Below are positions 12,199 to 26,747 of a stretch of DNA of 64,000 nucleotides, piece by piece (positions within the stretch are counted from its first letter, which is position 1; each line of letters begins with the position of its first letter). Source of the stretch: Archegozetes longisetosus (taxonomy: Eukaryota; Arthropoda; Arachnida; Sarcoptiformes; Trhypochthoniidae). The notes beneath the pieces are model-generated. The model did not search any database and was not told where the DNA came from. It saw only the letters and a program-made list of their open reading frames with translations. Position numbers and translations under genes: made by a program. The DNA is taken from positions 806,001-870,000 of the forward strand of contig JAEMBT020000004.1 in the NCBI GenBank assembly GCA_018873245.2. Reading direction: 5' to 3'.

Positions 12199-14588
12199 TA
12201 TAAGTATCTAAAATTTTTATTTCAAGCTAACTAAAAGTCTAAAAGTGCTATTTCTCTCGATATGTATATAAATAGCGTTTAAACATTTTGAAAGTGATTT
12301 TTACTGTGATCTAAAACGTTTTTCTACCAAATATTAGTTTCAATATTCTTCGAGCACTTTTTACTGTTTATTTAATTTACATGAATTATTGACTCTTGAA
12401 AAAAGTGTTGAAAAAGGCTTGAGTGCAATATCAGCTTAGCTTTCAATCTAATAAATCGATTGGAGTTTTTCGTCCTTCAAATCAAACTATAAGATGAATA
12501 ATACCAATAAAACTTGACTGAAAGTTCGCATTTTTGCATAAGTTCATATTATCGCGGAAAGCTATTTATTTATTTGTTTCAAATTTTCTACTATTGATTG
12601 ATAGCTAGTATTCATACAAATATAGACGAAACACATCAAAAATTGTAAACAGGAATCAAACTATTTAACAGTTTTGTATAGAGCTTGAAAATGCTATAAA
12701 AATGCGATTTCCTTTTTTATCCTATTGAACGCATACTGGCATAACTTCTAGATTACTATAATATTCTCATTTATGTCCAGTAATACATTGAATTTGAAGT
12801 CGATTTGAAGGATATGTTATTTTTTCTCTACTGTATATTTTTGTTCCTTCAGCTATATTTCATATTGAATTGATCTTCCAGTGAAAGCGTTTTCTCATTC
12901 ATAGCTCTCTTACCAGGAATTAAAAGTTGAAAACTTTTTCCGAGTAATTATTATTCATTTGCTTGAAAATAACACAGAAAAATAAGTGGAAAATCTTGTT
13001 ATGACCTTAAATCAAAACAGAATACCATAAAACCCTTATGTCCATAATAAAAGCTTCAATATGTCTTACTTTTATTACTTCGCTTATTCTAGTTTTCTCT
13101 TTTGTAGAGCAGTGGCGTAACGAATAATTTAGTTCTATTATCCAATAATTATGACACTTTCAATAAATACTAAATATTAAAGTCATAATAATTAATGGCA
13201 TCTTTAAGCTTGAAGTTTATGAGAACATAACAAATTTGAACGATCACTATCAAAGGCTACGACACTGTATACAGTGAGAAACGAGTCATTTTTACGTGAC
13301 TTATATTAAATTGATTTTTTTATGAGTAAATATTTTGATCACATAAGCCTTATTCAAATCCAACATTTTTGTTAAGAGAAAATCTTTAAAAGTATTGATG
13401 TTCTCTTTAAACAGTACTCTCTTATTATCTACGAGTAAATGCTTTGATAAAAGAGCTTTTTTCTATACAAGAAATCCTGACCTAGACTTTATTTCTGTGG
13501 ATTTTCGCGTTACTTATATCGAAGGTCATAGAATAAAGTTTAGATTGACTCAAAAGTAGAACTCATAGTATAGGAAATCATTTAAAAGATAGAAAAAAAA
13601 GTCTAATCAGAAACAAATTATACAACAAACAAATACTTGAATGATCGATGAACTTAAAAGCATATAAAAATGTTCAATTGAACCAAAGTGTTAGTGAAAA
13701 GCTCAATATTAATGACACAATGTATTTTTCGAAATGAGTGGAAGACTAGTAATTTTGTGCCCTATCTTAACTCTCTAAAACACGTTTGAGTAATTTTGAT
13801 GCACTCAAATCGCACGCCTTCGACTTCAAAGCTTATGTCAAATTTATAAAAAGAGTGCATAGCAGAAGTTGATTGAAGATTAAAATAAAATCTATATTTG
13901 TTCTGGTCTAGTCTTTTGCACTTTTAAATTAAATGCTTTTATGCAAAACCGATCTCAGGGTCTATTGTTGAAATTGGTATCAGTTTTTTATACACTCCTT
14001 AAAGAGAAATAACTTATTTTTATTAATAGTCTTTCTATAATAGCGTGTAAGTTAGATAAAAATTTGATAGATACTTAACATATGTTTTCACTCGTTCCCA
14101 TTAGTTTCTGATTATATCTGAAGCGTTTCTGAATAATAGATAATTCGGGTATAGAAAATAGATAAATAAAAGTTTATATTATTTGGAAGATGATTAATGA
14201 TATCTCAATATAAATACACAGCTAAATAAATACTCCATAAAAGTTTGAAATTTTTGTTCGAGAGTACTTAACAGTTATATAAATTATTGAGTGATAGCCA
14301 TAAACTTATTTCTATCTATACATAAGAATCAAGTCTTTCAAAATGATTTGTGAACATGAATGAGATCAGAAGTAAATTATGTCTTAAGAAAATTGTTTTG
14401 TTAGCATAACATGAAAAAGTTGTTTATATATGCGATACCATTAAAAATAAATATAACTCAAGTCATATAAGCATTTGAACTACAGGTGCGAAAGTTTTCA
14501 AACAAATGCTAAAACTGGATATAAGGCATCACTGATGACCACCTGCTCTCTTATATAATTGATGACTTAGAAAAATTTATTATTATCT

Positions 14589-14640
<52 letters not shown>

Positions 14641-17120
14641 CAGTTTTATTCGACTTAGCGTAAATAAACATAAATAAAAGGTGAAAATAATTTCTAATTA
14701 ACTCATCTCTTATTTTTAGGCAAACATTTGCTTTGAACATTTTTATTTAATATCAAAACACAATTGAAAAAGGTATTTAAAAAAATATAATAAAAATGTT
14801 ATTTAATTCAATTAACTTAAGCAGAATTTGTTTTCTTAAAGATTTTGATAATAAGCTTGTGCTTCAGTTTTTTAAGCTCTATTAAACTCGAGCTTTACTT
14901 AGTGTGATTGAGTGTTTATCTTAACTTTTCTAATAGACTCGATCCACATCTCTACCCAGCATTCCGTATTCTGGACTAAAAATTTATGCTTACTTTTTGG
15001 TTTTGACAGCAGTTAATTAAGTTAATCGAGTGTGGAATTGGTTTTTTCGGTGTCTTGTTTTGAAGCTAGTTTTTTAGAGAGTTATTTATGATTTTCAATA
15101 CGCTTTTAGCGGATTATTGATAAACAGTACAGTTAAATTGTAGAGAAAAGCACATCAAATGCATTTTATAGCAAGAGAAATGTTTTTATTAGTACAAAAA
15201 TCTCCGAAAATTACTTCTCAATTAAAGGTTTTATTCAAATTTCAGGCCTGAATATCGATAATGGTTGCGAGGTTCTCAGTATTATAAATAATTACTCATT
15301 TTGAATGCCTCCTCCGATCGTAAAAATGCATTTTCCAACGGATCAGATAAGATTAAAACAGTTTTCAGAGCTCTTGAAGAAAAGTTTAGAAGTCATAAAA
15401 ATTGAAATCAACTTAACAGAAGTGAAGTATTTTGAAAATTTAACGAATTGAAAGGTGTGTCCAATGACAAACTCTAGGAACTTGTTTAGGATAACAAGTT
15501 CTCTCCTTCTTAGAGGACTTTAAATAACATAAACATTACTCAATCAGATTGAGGACTGAACAGAAGTGCTCATCAATTAAGTTATCAATAATTTTTATGT
15601 TCTGCTTCAATTACTTTAAAAAACTATAAATTTTTCTTAATTTTTAATTTTTTGCATGAAGAAACAGCACTTAAACATTAACTGGATATAAGAATTTTCA
15701 ATATTTTCTGAAAATTGTGCTCAGAGCTTGTTTTAATTGTAGATAAAGTTTCAAACAAATGGAAAATAAACTTTCGAGGATTTTTATTTCTAATTAATTT
15801 CAGACATAAAACATTAATAGATTTTTATATTTTAATTACGAGTAGAAAAAGTGTTACTAAGACTGAATACTAAATAGCAGTTATGAGACAAGTTTTAAAA
15901 GCGTCGCTCAAAACATTAATACGATAAAAATCTAATTAGAATTCCTGTAGTGAACCGAAAAATTTTTCATTTTCTCGCTTTTGCATAGTTTTCATATTCA
16001 GACCACGCTTTATAACAATCGTAAAGAATTTGCTTTCGAATCGCATTAATGCCTTTGAAATTTGTTGCGATTGTCTCGAAACTGACTATCTCTAGATAAA
16101 ATATATAAATTAACTTTTCTTTCAATCTAATTACAACCTTCAAATTATTTGATTTACCTTCTCATGCAAATTCCTTTTCCTTTTTACTGCCTCAAAATTG
16201 ATCTCACAATGGATTTCCTATTTGTGAGATTTAGCAGACTAAAAGCTCTCAAAAGGATTGTTCAGTAACTTTTCATTTATTAATGCATTTGATGCGAATT
16301 TTCCTTCAATTTTGTGCTCCACTTCTTAGAAATCTTTACTGTTTGAACATTAACACTAAAATCTTGACATCAAATTTATATAATGTCATAAAAATTTTAA
16401 GACAGAAATTAAAAATTTGATTATTTAATAAAATAATATGAAAGTTTTGTTGAGAGTTGAACTTTTTACTTTCTAAATAGTCAAGTTATAAAACCTATAT
16501 CATATGTGAATTTTTATCAAGTAGAACAATTTAGAAAATTTTCAAAAAGCAAACTGCACAAGTATTACCTGGCTTAAATTGAAAAATTCATTCAAATTTC
16601 TAATATAAATTTTCTAAGAAATTTGCAAAAAAAGATTGTTGAACAAGAGAAGTTTGTTTTGAGTGAAGTCTTACAACAAATATTAAAACCTTATTTAAAA
16701 TGAATTGGAATCGATTGACTACTGTTACCTTCTAATTAAATCCAGAATATACTTTCAAAAATCGTAATGTCTTCTTAATTAGCGTTAATGCCAGCATAGA
16801 AAAGAAAAAATATACTAAGCTAGGAATAGAGTCTCATTTTAAATGATTTTCTCAATTTAATGTCACTCAATGTACATATCAAAAAGAGAGACAATTTTAA
16901 AAATAGCAGTTGTTAAGGGCGTAAAAATTTTTTCTCACTCCTAACGCAAAAGACAGGGATAGAAAAAATAGATAGCGACAAAACATATATATATAGGAGT
17001 GCGTAAACTGTTGACAAGGTTTTTGAGCGATCATCAGATCTTCAAATTGTTAAGAATTCCCGATTTCTCAATTTTGATACCTTTAGGTATTCGGTTATAT
17101 GAAGTAATGTTGAATACAGT
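12199..17120. other. Gene-free AT-rich stretch
   Basis: I see no supported coding frame, RNA gene or transposon ends in this interval apart from the CT tract at 14593-14637. Confidence 0.4.
14593..14637. repeat. (TC)n microsatellite, 45 bp
   Basis: Pure TC tract followed by TTCGCAG, the same 3' flank as the tract at 11660-11707. Confidence 0.97.
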
Positions 17121-17354
17121 CTAAGAATAGCTTTTCAACACTTCATTCGTAGAATTTTTTTTTAATACGGTATTTATATAGACTTGTGAGAGCTCAAGTG
17201 CATCATATCCAGAGTTTATGAATTTTAAACTTAACTTTTTTATAATCGAGATTTCTTCGACTAAATAGTTATCTCTGAAAAAATAAATTTGGCACTTTTC
17301 ATTGATTTTTAAGATTTTTGTGATTAAGCATTTCTGTTTTGCCAGATTTTTCAA
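17121..17354 (-). pseudogene. Possible reverse-transcriptase fragment
   Basis: A 77-codon minus-strand frame. The segment LVEEISIIKKLSLKFINSGY followed by DALELSQVYINTVLKK resembles a segment seen in some retroelement polymerases, especially Penelope-like and LINE families: an acidic EI..I+.+ helix, then N-G-Y with a hydrophobic residue and an I/L-rich helix ending in LKK. The NGY is here NSGY. No catalytic (Y/F)xDD motif is seen nearby. This rests on pattern resemblance only; it may instead be an unrelated exon. Confidence 0.25.
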
Positions 17355-18739
17355 ATTTAAGCATAAAATCTCTCGTGATTTAGAGAAAAGTTCTTATGTA
17401 CATTCTTGCAAAAATTTATTATGACATTAATTAGAGAAAACTCTGAACCATTCTTAAGATTATGAACAATATTTTGGTTGAATATGATTTTCGTTTGGAA
17501 ATTTGATTTTTAAAAAGTTTTTCATATTTGTGGCAGCATTTCTCGAACTGATACTATTTAGATGAATGAGCAATGCTTGTTGCCTTCTGGCAAATCCCTG
17601 TTAACATCGTTGCCATTTCCTAAATAAAGTAATATTTTGCCCACAAATTGTTTTTCCTTAGAGAATGAATTTAGAAAATATTCTTAACAAAGCTCAGTAT
17701 TTGAAAAATACTGACTCATATTCAATTTGTTCTTACAATAACATGAAATACTATACAGTTTTCTATGTTATTCTAATAATGTTTTAGAGGTTATGTTCAG
17801 CGAATACTTATTCGAATAAACACTTGAAATCCTATTCTGGATGCAAATTAAGTTGTATTCCAATTTAATCTGATTTTATTATCTCCGAAAATGCATTTTA
17901 TTAAGTTTTTTTCAATTGTGTTTACAAACAATTGAAGATTAACTTTAATAGAAGAGAAAAATGTGTTTTGCGCTAAAATCAATTAGCTATAGTTATCTCG
18001 TCAAAAGCTTTTATAATGTTGTGTGACTTTCGCGCACTCCTTCTCACAAAGTTTCATAGATAAGCTCTAAGCAAGTCAATCGATAACTAGATGTTTAGTG
18101 TTTCAATACTTTTTTGTTAGTAAATGATTATCAAAAGAATGACTCAAATATACAATTGTGATGTACTCTCAGACAAATAATTTCAATGAAATTTCAATAA
18201 TTTCAAATATTTGTTTCTAAATGTTTGACATTGTTTTGCTTATTTTTAAACTTAAAAAAGCACTTAGACCGCATTTGATGCCTCAAAACTATAACTTTGA
18301 GCGTTGTTTTATTAGCAGTGATAGCTATAAAACACATTTTTCGTGACAACTTCTTATCAAACACAAACGACTATCAAAGCCATAATTAATGAACAGTAGA
18401 ACGAACGAAAAATTCGCACACATAACGAGGTGATTAAGAAAATTGAGTAATAATAGCGATAATCAAATTATTGCATACATTAATACTCAGAACCTCAGGA
18501 AACTATCCGATAATACAAGTATTAGTTACAGATGATTACAATGATTGAAATAAATTTGTCTAAATGTCGTAAATAGTAATTAACTCGATATGAACTTTGC
18601 TTTGAAAGTGAGTTCATAGGCTGAAAAACAAGAGTGAAGTGAGAGATTCGTCTGTAGAGTATAATCAAAAAGTTTTCTCTCTCTCTCGATGGATGTTTCG
18701 TGTTATCGCATATATTCTAGTTATATATTCATTGGGACA
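17355..18739. other. Gene-free AT-rich stretch
   Basis: No supported feature apart from a short (CT)6-7 tract near 18677-18689. Confidence 0.4.
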
Positions 18740-18852
18740 TAGAATGAGTGAAACGCGTAACACACTTTTGACATCTTATTTTGACAGTAGACCCTAAAAA
18801 GCCATTAAAAAGTCGTCATGTCTTTACGGCGGCACTCAATCCCTAAATTATA
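18740..18852. repeat. Dispersed repeat, copy 1 of 2
   Basis: About 110 bases match 50443-50553: GAATGAGTGAAACGC, then a shared core CATTAAAAAGT...ATGTCTTTA...GCACTCAAT. Just downstream, GTTCAAATCC resembles an RNA polymerase III B box, but the flanking bases do not form a tRNA T-arm. A decayed SINE is possible; an origin from an unlabelled transposon is equally possible. Confidence 0.4.
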
Positions 18853-21800
18853 AGTTCAAATCCTGGCTCTCATTCCCTCTCTATGCATTAGTTCCTCTTA
18901 TTTTTCAAAGCTGTATAATTCCTAAACTGTGAATATATTCATTATGTAGTAATAAAACCTTAACTTTTATGTTTCTCAATCACATAAATTGGTAGCTTTC
19001 TCCAATTCAATAATTAATAAGTGATTCAATTTTTAATTTCCGAACATTTTTACACTCGTTTTGCACGGCTCTTTTTGTATAACTTTCAACCTCTTACGCT
19101 ATTTGAATAAAGTTATTAATTTTCAGATTTTTTTAATATTGCTAAGTGCAATAATTTGGCGAAAGATATTGCCTATAATTCACTATAATTTCGGTAATTT
19201 TTCGGATAAAATACTAATAAATGTGAATTTATTTTATAGCCTAACCCTTAAAAAATTTGGATCACGTTTTATCTCATTTTATCAAATTTTACGCTGATAT
19301 CAAGAATCAATAAAGTAATTAAGCATTAATTTGCCTGAAAACCCATAAATTGTTGACGTGTTCTAACCTATTATATGCCCCAAGACTTAATTTGAAGATA
19401 AGCTCAAACACTATAGACCTTAAAACATGTCAATAAACACGTTGAATAGTTTTCTTTCTCTAAGCTTTCAACTAATGACAGAAAGAAAAAAATTCAATTC
19501 AGCGACTAATTCATGAATATGTAATTCAATAATTACAATAATAGGCCTGAAATCTCAATCACAATTATTTTCTATCGTGTGTGATTCAAAGGCCCCTTTC
19601 TATTAATGCCTTATTACTACTATTATGTGTTATTACACGAATCTATCATTTGAATACATATTTTTTTGTCGGCTCAACAATGAGATAGCGCTTAAAGGCG
19701 TTAAAGACTTCGCTTTATAGTAATGATGTAAAAATAGTAGTTTTTCAAGACTTCATTTGAGCTAATCTGCAGAGAGAAAAATAATTTTCTAACTCCATAA
19801 ATATTTAAATGACATTTTTATTAGGCTTTTTACAAATAAATCAAAACAATTTTTCTCAAACTCCATTTGAAAGTCATGAAAGTCATAGCTGTGCAGAAAA
19901 ATAAGTACTAAAGCTTGAAAAAATAAATTCATTTTTCACTTTATCGACGGGGTGTGACCCGACTCTCACACACATATCACACAAATAATAGTGTTTTGAA
20001 TCTTATTCAGTGAAAAATATAGTAAAATATAAGTTATTTTACTAGAAATCCACTAATATTTCATTGAAACGAGTGTTTTCTGTTATAACTAATGATGCGC
20101 TGATTAGAGATTCGACTAATAATGAACGCGTTTTTTAGGATATTTCACTCCTATTTAGGCATTTATAGAGTTATGTGTAAATAAGTGTCAGAAAAACTTC
20201 CTGTTCTTGTGGCTTATTAATAAATCAAGTGATTTATTTTTTGACAAAATGTGTGATTTTTTAGTTTTCGCTTAGAGCAATTTAACTTTAATTCACGAAC
20301 TATGCTTGTTATGACTATTAAAGTGAATTTAGTTTCTTTTAGAGATATTTGTGTTGTTCAAATCATGTTAATTAAAAATACACTGGAGTGACTGTTCCGT
20401 CACTTTTCTCTATCAAAACATGTGCTGGCGTGGTGTTAGGTTTAAAAAAATATTTGAGCTATAAACTTTCGATAATCCAAAACATATCATATGGTGATTA
20501 AGTATAGAAACTTGTCAGTCTATTTAAATTCAATAAATCGATAATTGAATATATTAGCGCATAAGGTCTGAAGTGGTTGAAGCACGTGTTCTTACAGATC
20601 CTTGTCAGTTTAGTTTGGCACACATTGATGCGCATTTTATCAAATAACTTATTTAAAATTAAAACCGAAAACTTAATATTAGAAGTTGACATAATTTGAA
20701 ATCTAACCAAAACCAAGATTAACTTCTATACAGTGAGCTGAATGTGACGCAGTGCTTCGAAGTAAAGGCATCAAAAATGACGCCCTCAACAATCACACCA
20801 TTGATTAAAGTGTGGAAGATCATACAGAAAATCCTAACAAACTACCCTTTGATAATATTCTAATTATTATAGCAAACTTATTTGATTCAGTGTTTGGGCT
20901 TTAGTTAGACTTAATTTTGATTTTTGAAAATTTTTTCATAAACATATCTGAAAGTTTGATAGAATTTTTAAGCAAGTCGAATATCATTTTCGAGCCTATG
21001 ATTTGAAACGTCGAAAAGTAAGTTTGAAATGTTTACTATCATTAAGACATTAAAAAATACTAATCTAGCAATGTAACAAATAGATAACATTCTCTAGCAA
21101 TGAAGGACTGATTCGTATGCCATTTCTACAGCTCACTCTCTAATCGAAGATTTGCTCAGAAAAGCTTTTAATTTTGATATAAATATTCCACACATAGCAC
21201 TAATACGACTATTTATTTAACAAATTCCAATGTATCACAATTTTTATCATTACATTATCGTTACGCAAATGACTTAAACCATTGAATAATTGATGCAAAT
21301 GTTATTTCGTTTTCTCCATTACTATGAAGGAAATGGTGAGAAAAGCATTTATAGAAACGCTTTCACGTATAAACTTAATTGTGATTAATAGTAATGATAA
21401 ACAGCTATTTTTCGTACATTATCTTCATTTTTGTTAAACTGACTAAATTAGAATTTAAGTCAAGTTTTTGACCCTTATATGCAGTCCTTCCACTTTCTGT
21501 CAATGTTTCTAATGATAATACCCTTTCATGTTGAAAATTATGCTTTTATACTGAAAATCGCAATTATGCTAAACATTTGCTAAAAGTTTCCCAAAAAGCA
21601 ATCGCATAAATAGCTCGTTCTCCGTATTGTATAGAACAGTTTATTTTGAAAATAATTTGCATCACTTTTAGGCCTAAATCACTTTTTCAGCATATTTCTA
21701 AAGGCATTTGAAGAATCTCTAACTTTTCAGATCACTATATATTTAGAGTTGAAAACATTTTAGAAACTAAGCAAATATCTAATCATCGAATTGCACTCAG

Positions 21801-24800
21801 AAAAATCTTTATTTACTATTAGATAGCAATTCATTATTGAATACTAGTATTTGACTACAAATTACTGTCAGTTTTATAAATACTAAATAAAAGTAATGCT
21901 CAGAAATAGTATATAATTTTCTTCGGGCTATATTCAACTCTGATAGAGACGAAAGCTCTGAACAAATTTTGTACATAATTAAATGCCAGCCTATGTTTGA
22001 CGTGCGCTTCAATGGTCACAATTCACATATATGTGTATAGAAAAGAAATGCTGACATACTTTCATATATTAGTTTTTTATTGAATGTATTCTTTTCATGT
22101 TTCGAGACTGACGTTTAGCGTACCATAAAATTAGGTTTTAGTCTGGACTGAAATTTCTGGCTACGACTTTATGCTTATATTTGTCTTTTTTGTCTATAGA
22201 AAAAATCTCAATTTCAAAATTTTTAATATTCAGTATAAGATGTTCTGTAGCTTGAAGAATATATGATTTTCAAAACATTCTCTACAGAGTTTCAAATAAA
22301 TAAAAATTGATCCAAAAGTTCATTTATATTGAATTTTTATGCCATTATTCATTTTTTCAAATTGACAAAAAATTTGAATTTTAAGATTTCAATATTCATT
22401 ACTGAATATTCTTTTATATGAAATTCACAAGATTTTATAAACTCTTTTATTCAAAGTTTAGAAATTTTTCTGAAAAATTTTTGCTTAAGAAACAAATAAA
22501 TCATAACATCAATAAGTTTTGATTTATTTTTTTCCGATTGCATTCAAAGTGATATCTATTTTAGAATCAGTTAAAAGCTTAAGATGAAAGACTTCTTTAT
22601 CAGCACAAAAGACTTTTTCAATAAAAACAGAAATCAATTGAATTATGTTTTGTGCTGCATTATTGCTTAAGGCATTTTCAGAGGTATTTCTCCTGATACA
22701 CAAAAAATATTATTATTATTATTATTAATCGTTTTTAGAACGGAGAACAACTTTGAATCGAATTTTTTGCTGAAGATCTCATCATAGCTTTTGTTTCATT
22801 CTTGAAAAAAGATAACTATTTTGAAGATTTTAATCTTTTTATTTCATTTGATCTCATATTTCAATTTCAAAAATCTAATGCTATCCTTCTTATTGTATAT
22901 GAAGATTAATTGTCTATTTGATGATTAAATTTATTTTTCAAGTAGAGAGAGAAGGAAATGCTCAAAAATTCAATCACTTTCAGGATTAAATTTTTGTTGA
23001 GCAAATTTTTCTCAATTCAAAAACTGCTGCTTTTGTTCAAAAAACAAATGAAATAATATATTATTGAGAGCAACAGTAAATATCGCTGGCATAAGATATG
23101 GCATTCAAAGTTGAAAAATCTATTTTGAGCGAATAAATTAAATAAAATGGTTCACTAAAGTTATGTCATTAGAGAGAGAATAAGAGGAGAAAAGAAATGT
23201 TAAACTTATTTAACTTAGAGTGAGATTTAATACTCTCTACAGAAATAGTTTTCCTCTAAAGAGTTACTAATGATCTTTCACTTTGGGATACATTTATTTA
23301 GCAAATGAAATGATGTCTTAGATTCTTGTCGATTGTATGATTAGCTATATTAGTAGATGCGGTTTTCGGTTAATACATTTTTTTATTAATCACTTTGAAA
23401 ACAATTATTATATATACATAAAGCTTTTTTCCGACAAATCCTTTTAACGAAAAAGTTGGAAAGTATGTAATAAAAAATTACTTAAAAATGACGACATTTT
23501 TTGACATTATACAAAAATTGATGCGAATTTTGGAGAATATTACGGAGCTTTATTCAGCCCAAAATAACCAGTAATTAAACTAAATGACAGATACGAATTT
23601 TTTCGTTATAGATACTTGAAAACTTTTTCCGCAAATAACTTTAAGAATGGTATTGAAAAAATGTTCACCAATTATTTTAATGGAAAAATGTTTTCAGTTC
23701 TTGTTCATAACCGAAAACTATTTCTTTTCACCCGATATTTTTATGTCTGGTTTGTTCTAATGGCATAACTTTTAGTGAAATGTGAGAAAAATGCAAGAGT
23801 CGTATATCTCAGAGAATTGTTTGCCTTACAATCCCCTACAATCTTATTCCTACTCAACAAAAATCAGTTTTCACTTCTCTATTGTCAGTCTTTCTGTCTC
23901 TAAGATTTTGTTCAAAGATTAGATTTTAGGTTTAGAAATCCTTTTGCTTTAGAAAAAAATGTCACATTAGTTAACATTTTGAGTGCACTGTAAAACTGTT
24001 TTTATCTATTTCTTGCTTTTGATTTGCATACTACCTCTACTACTTTTCTCTTTCTTTCATTTCTAACTTGTTTTCATTCATTGTAACAATTGAAATGTCT
24101 CGAACTGTAGCTTATTTGCATTTATGCCAATTTTTTATTGCCTTATTTACTACTATTGCGGTAAAAAGCTCTCACATCCGAATCTAATATCACATTTTAT
24201 TTAATCTAAAAATATCTCATTAACTAAAAGATTTTGTCTAAAAAATTGAATTTTCGTTTTTGAAGTGTGAGCTGGGATAAAATGTGTTTGCAAAAATGAT
24301 TAAATAATTTAACAATTTTTTACTAACTATAATTCTTTATGATATCGAAAAATTTGATTTTGTAAATCTGAATAGTGATTAGTATAGACTTTTGGTTCAG
24401 TTTAAAACAATTTCTTACCTCCATCTCTAAGATTAAATTAAATTAGAATCTGAAAGCATTTGATCCATTTGAAAGTTTTTGATTGACTCACAAAATTTCT
24501 ATTTTGGTTTATCTTTTTGAAGCTATTAATTGAAGTAAAGTTATTCTAATATTGATTAAATAGTTTGAACTAATTCATTTCAAAAATCATAGTTCCGCGT
24601 AAAGTCAAAAAAGTGGATTTCAAAACTTGAATTGTTGTAAAATATTTGGACTATAACAAAGTTCAATTTTTGTTTCGAATCAATGTTTAGGGTAAAGATT
24701 AAAAATAATTATTTAATTTATTCGTGAAGGATGTGATGCATCACAACAATTTTTCAAAAACTTTCATCTTAATTAAAAATTGATTCATTCATCACATAAT

Positions 24801-25460
24801 AAAGGAGTTCTGAAAACCTGCCTCTGTTTGTTATCATGACGATTAGTAGTTCAGAAACAAATTAAGATAAATGATAGACTTAACACTTATGACAGTAATT
24901 GAATCAATGCTAAGAACAAAGGGATCGACTCATTGCAGAGCATCAGAGAGAACAAAACATATGCAAACTTTTACACGTTTTAAAGACCTATTTATCATTG
25001 TTGCAAATTTATAGTGAGTATCCATTGCGTTAACACTGTTTCGAGTTTATTACTTATCGATAGTTTAATTTATTTGAACATAATTTGATTGATTTTAACA
25101 ATATTTTCACTTTAACTCAATTTGCAATATATTGTATGTGTATTGCTGAGGCGCTACAAAGCTGTTATTTCTTAAATAACTTCTACTAAACATGCATTTT
25201 TGCGAAAAATTCAAATTTAAATCTCAGGACATGCGATTTAGAAAATTGTCCTTAAATTTGAAGCTGTTATTCTTTGAGGAAAAAGTCCAAAATTGTAAAA
25301 ACCTTTTGAATGAAGAACTTTTTCCTATATTCATATCAATAATCAGTAGAGAAGTTGATCTTATTACAACTCAGACAGAAATACAGTTAATCTTATGAAA
25401 GGGTGTGTTCTTTAAGAAAAGTCTTTTATTGAAGCTATAATCACATCAAACTATCATTTT
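18853..25460. other. Gene-free AT-rich stretch
   Basis: Chance-like short frames only (for example minus 20498-20716 and 21809-22012, and plus 25192-25398). It contains a (TTA)n tract at about 22707-22727. A small hairpin AGTGAC-TGTTCC-GTCACT lies near 20384. No transposon ends were recognised. Confidence 0.35.
22707..22727. repeat. (TTA)n microsatellite
   Basis: Seven tandem TAT/TTA units. Confidence 0.85.
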
Positions 25461-25759
25461 TAGTCTACTGACAGGCATTTCTCGCTTGACTGGATTCATT
25501 GAAAAATTATTTTTCAGTTCAAGTTTATATTTGTGTACTTCGCCTTCGCTCTAAATGTTCAATATTTTTGTCTAAGTTATCGATCACTTTCAATACGAAT
25601 TTGAAGTCTTTTTGTTATTCGCTATTCTGTTTCAGTTTTCACTATTATTTAGCTTCAAAAAAGAAAGACTAAAGTCTTAGATTTAAAACTTGAGATCTAT
25701 TGAGTTATTTTTCAGTTATGCTTAAAATCCACTTTTTCTTTCTTATGATCTTTATCACT

Positions 25760-25761
<2 letters not shown>

Positions 25762-25799
<38 letters not shown>
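25762..25799. repeat. (TC)n microsatellite, 38 bp
   Basis: Pure TC tract inside unit B; unit A has no equivalent tract. Confidence 0.97.
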
Positions 25800-25800
<1 letters not shown>

Positions 25801-26747
25801 ACTTACTTATCATTTATCTAACTATTTGTTACGTTCAGCAAAAATCTGTTTACTTAACGAAAAATCTTAACTTAAATTTTTATCATCTTTTCAGCTGAAA
25901 GGATATAAATGAACAGACATTTTTCAGTTTTAAGTAAAAGCACATTTAACTATACTATATTCAATCTGAAGACATTGAAAAACAATTTTTTGAAGAATTG
26001 GTCAAGTTTTGTATTGAAATGAAACTATTTATTATTAAATATATATTATAGCCCTGAATGAAAGTATGATTCAACTATTTGTTCGGAGAAAGTAACTGCT
26101 AATAATAACCAATACCTAACCATTGCTAACCTTTCAGGTCATTCACCGAATACTGCACTTAAATAATAGAAAAATAGATTTAGAGACAAGTATAGCGTGC
26201 GCTGAAAAGGCTTGTAATGAAAGCTATTTTTTCTAATTATATATAAAAGTTTTGTTACCAAATAGTGTTCTCTTTATTTGCTCACTTTTTTGGGCAATAT
26301 TTCTTTGTCTTTCTTTGAAGACTGATTAATGTTAAGCATTTAAAACATTTTATTGCCTTCATTTATATTTGATTATAGCCTATCAGACAAAAATTGTACT
26401 TAGATAATATTTGCACTTAGACAAATCTAAATTTTATAGTCAGAATACATATAAACTGTAGTAAAATCAAATTTCAAGCATAACCAAAGTGAGAATTCAA
26501 AATATTTCAGAATAGGTATATATTCAAATTCAAAATTTATAGTTTGATACATTTGGAAAAATTCAGTGAGAATCAATTGATTTTGAGATCTGGAGTTAGT
26601 CGTTCATTTCGAGTTGATCGGCAATTATTTGCGTAAATCTTTGAATGAACAATTCTTTTATCTTATTATATTGGCTTTTTCAACAAGTTCGCAGATTCAG
26701 AGAAACTGCTCAATTTTTCAAACCTTTCTCAGCAAGTTATTTAAATA

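Noticed and set aside
18800-18880. Possible tRNA gene from GTTCAAATCC
   Set aside because: The bases flanking the T-loop-like motif do not pair (ATAAG against CCTGG), and no acceptor stem or A box fits.
20498-22012. Minus frames at 20498-20716 and 21809-22012
   Set aside because: Mildly protein-like, but no motif, no splice context and no paralogue in the window.
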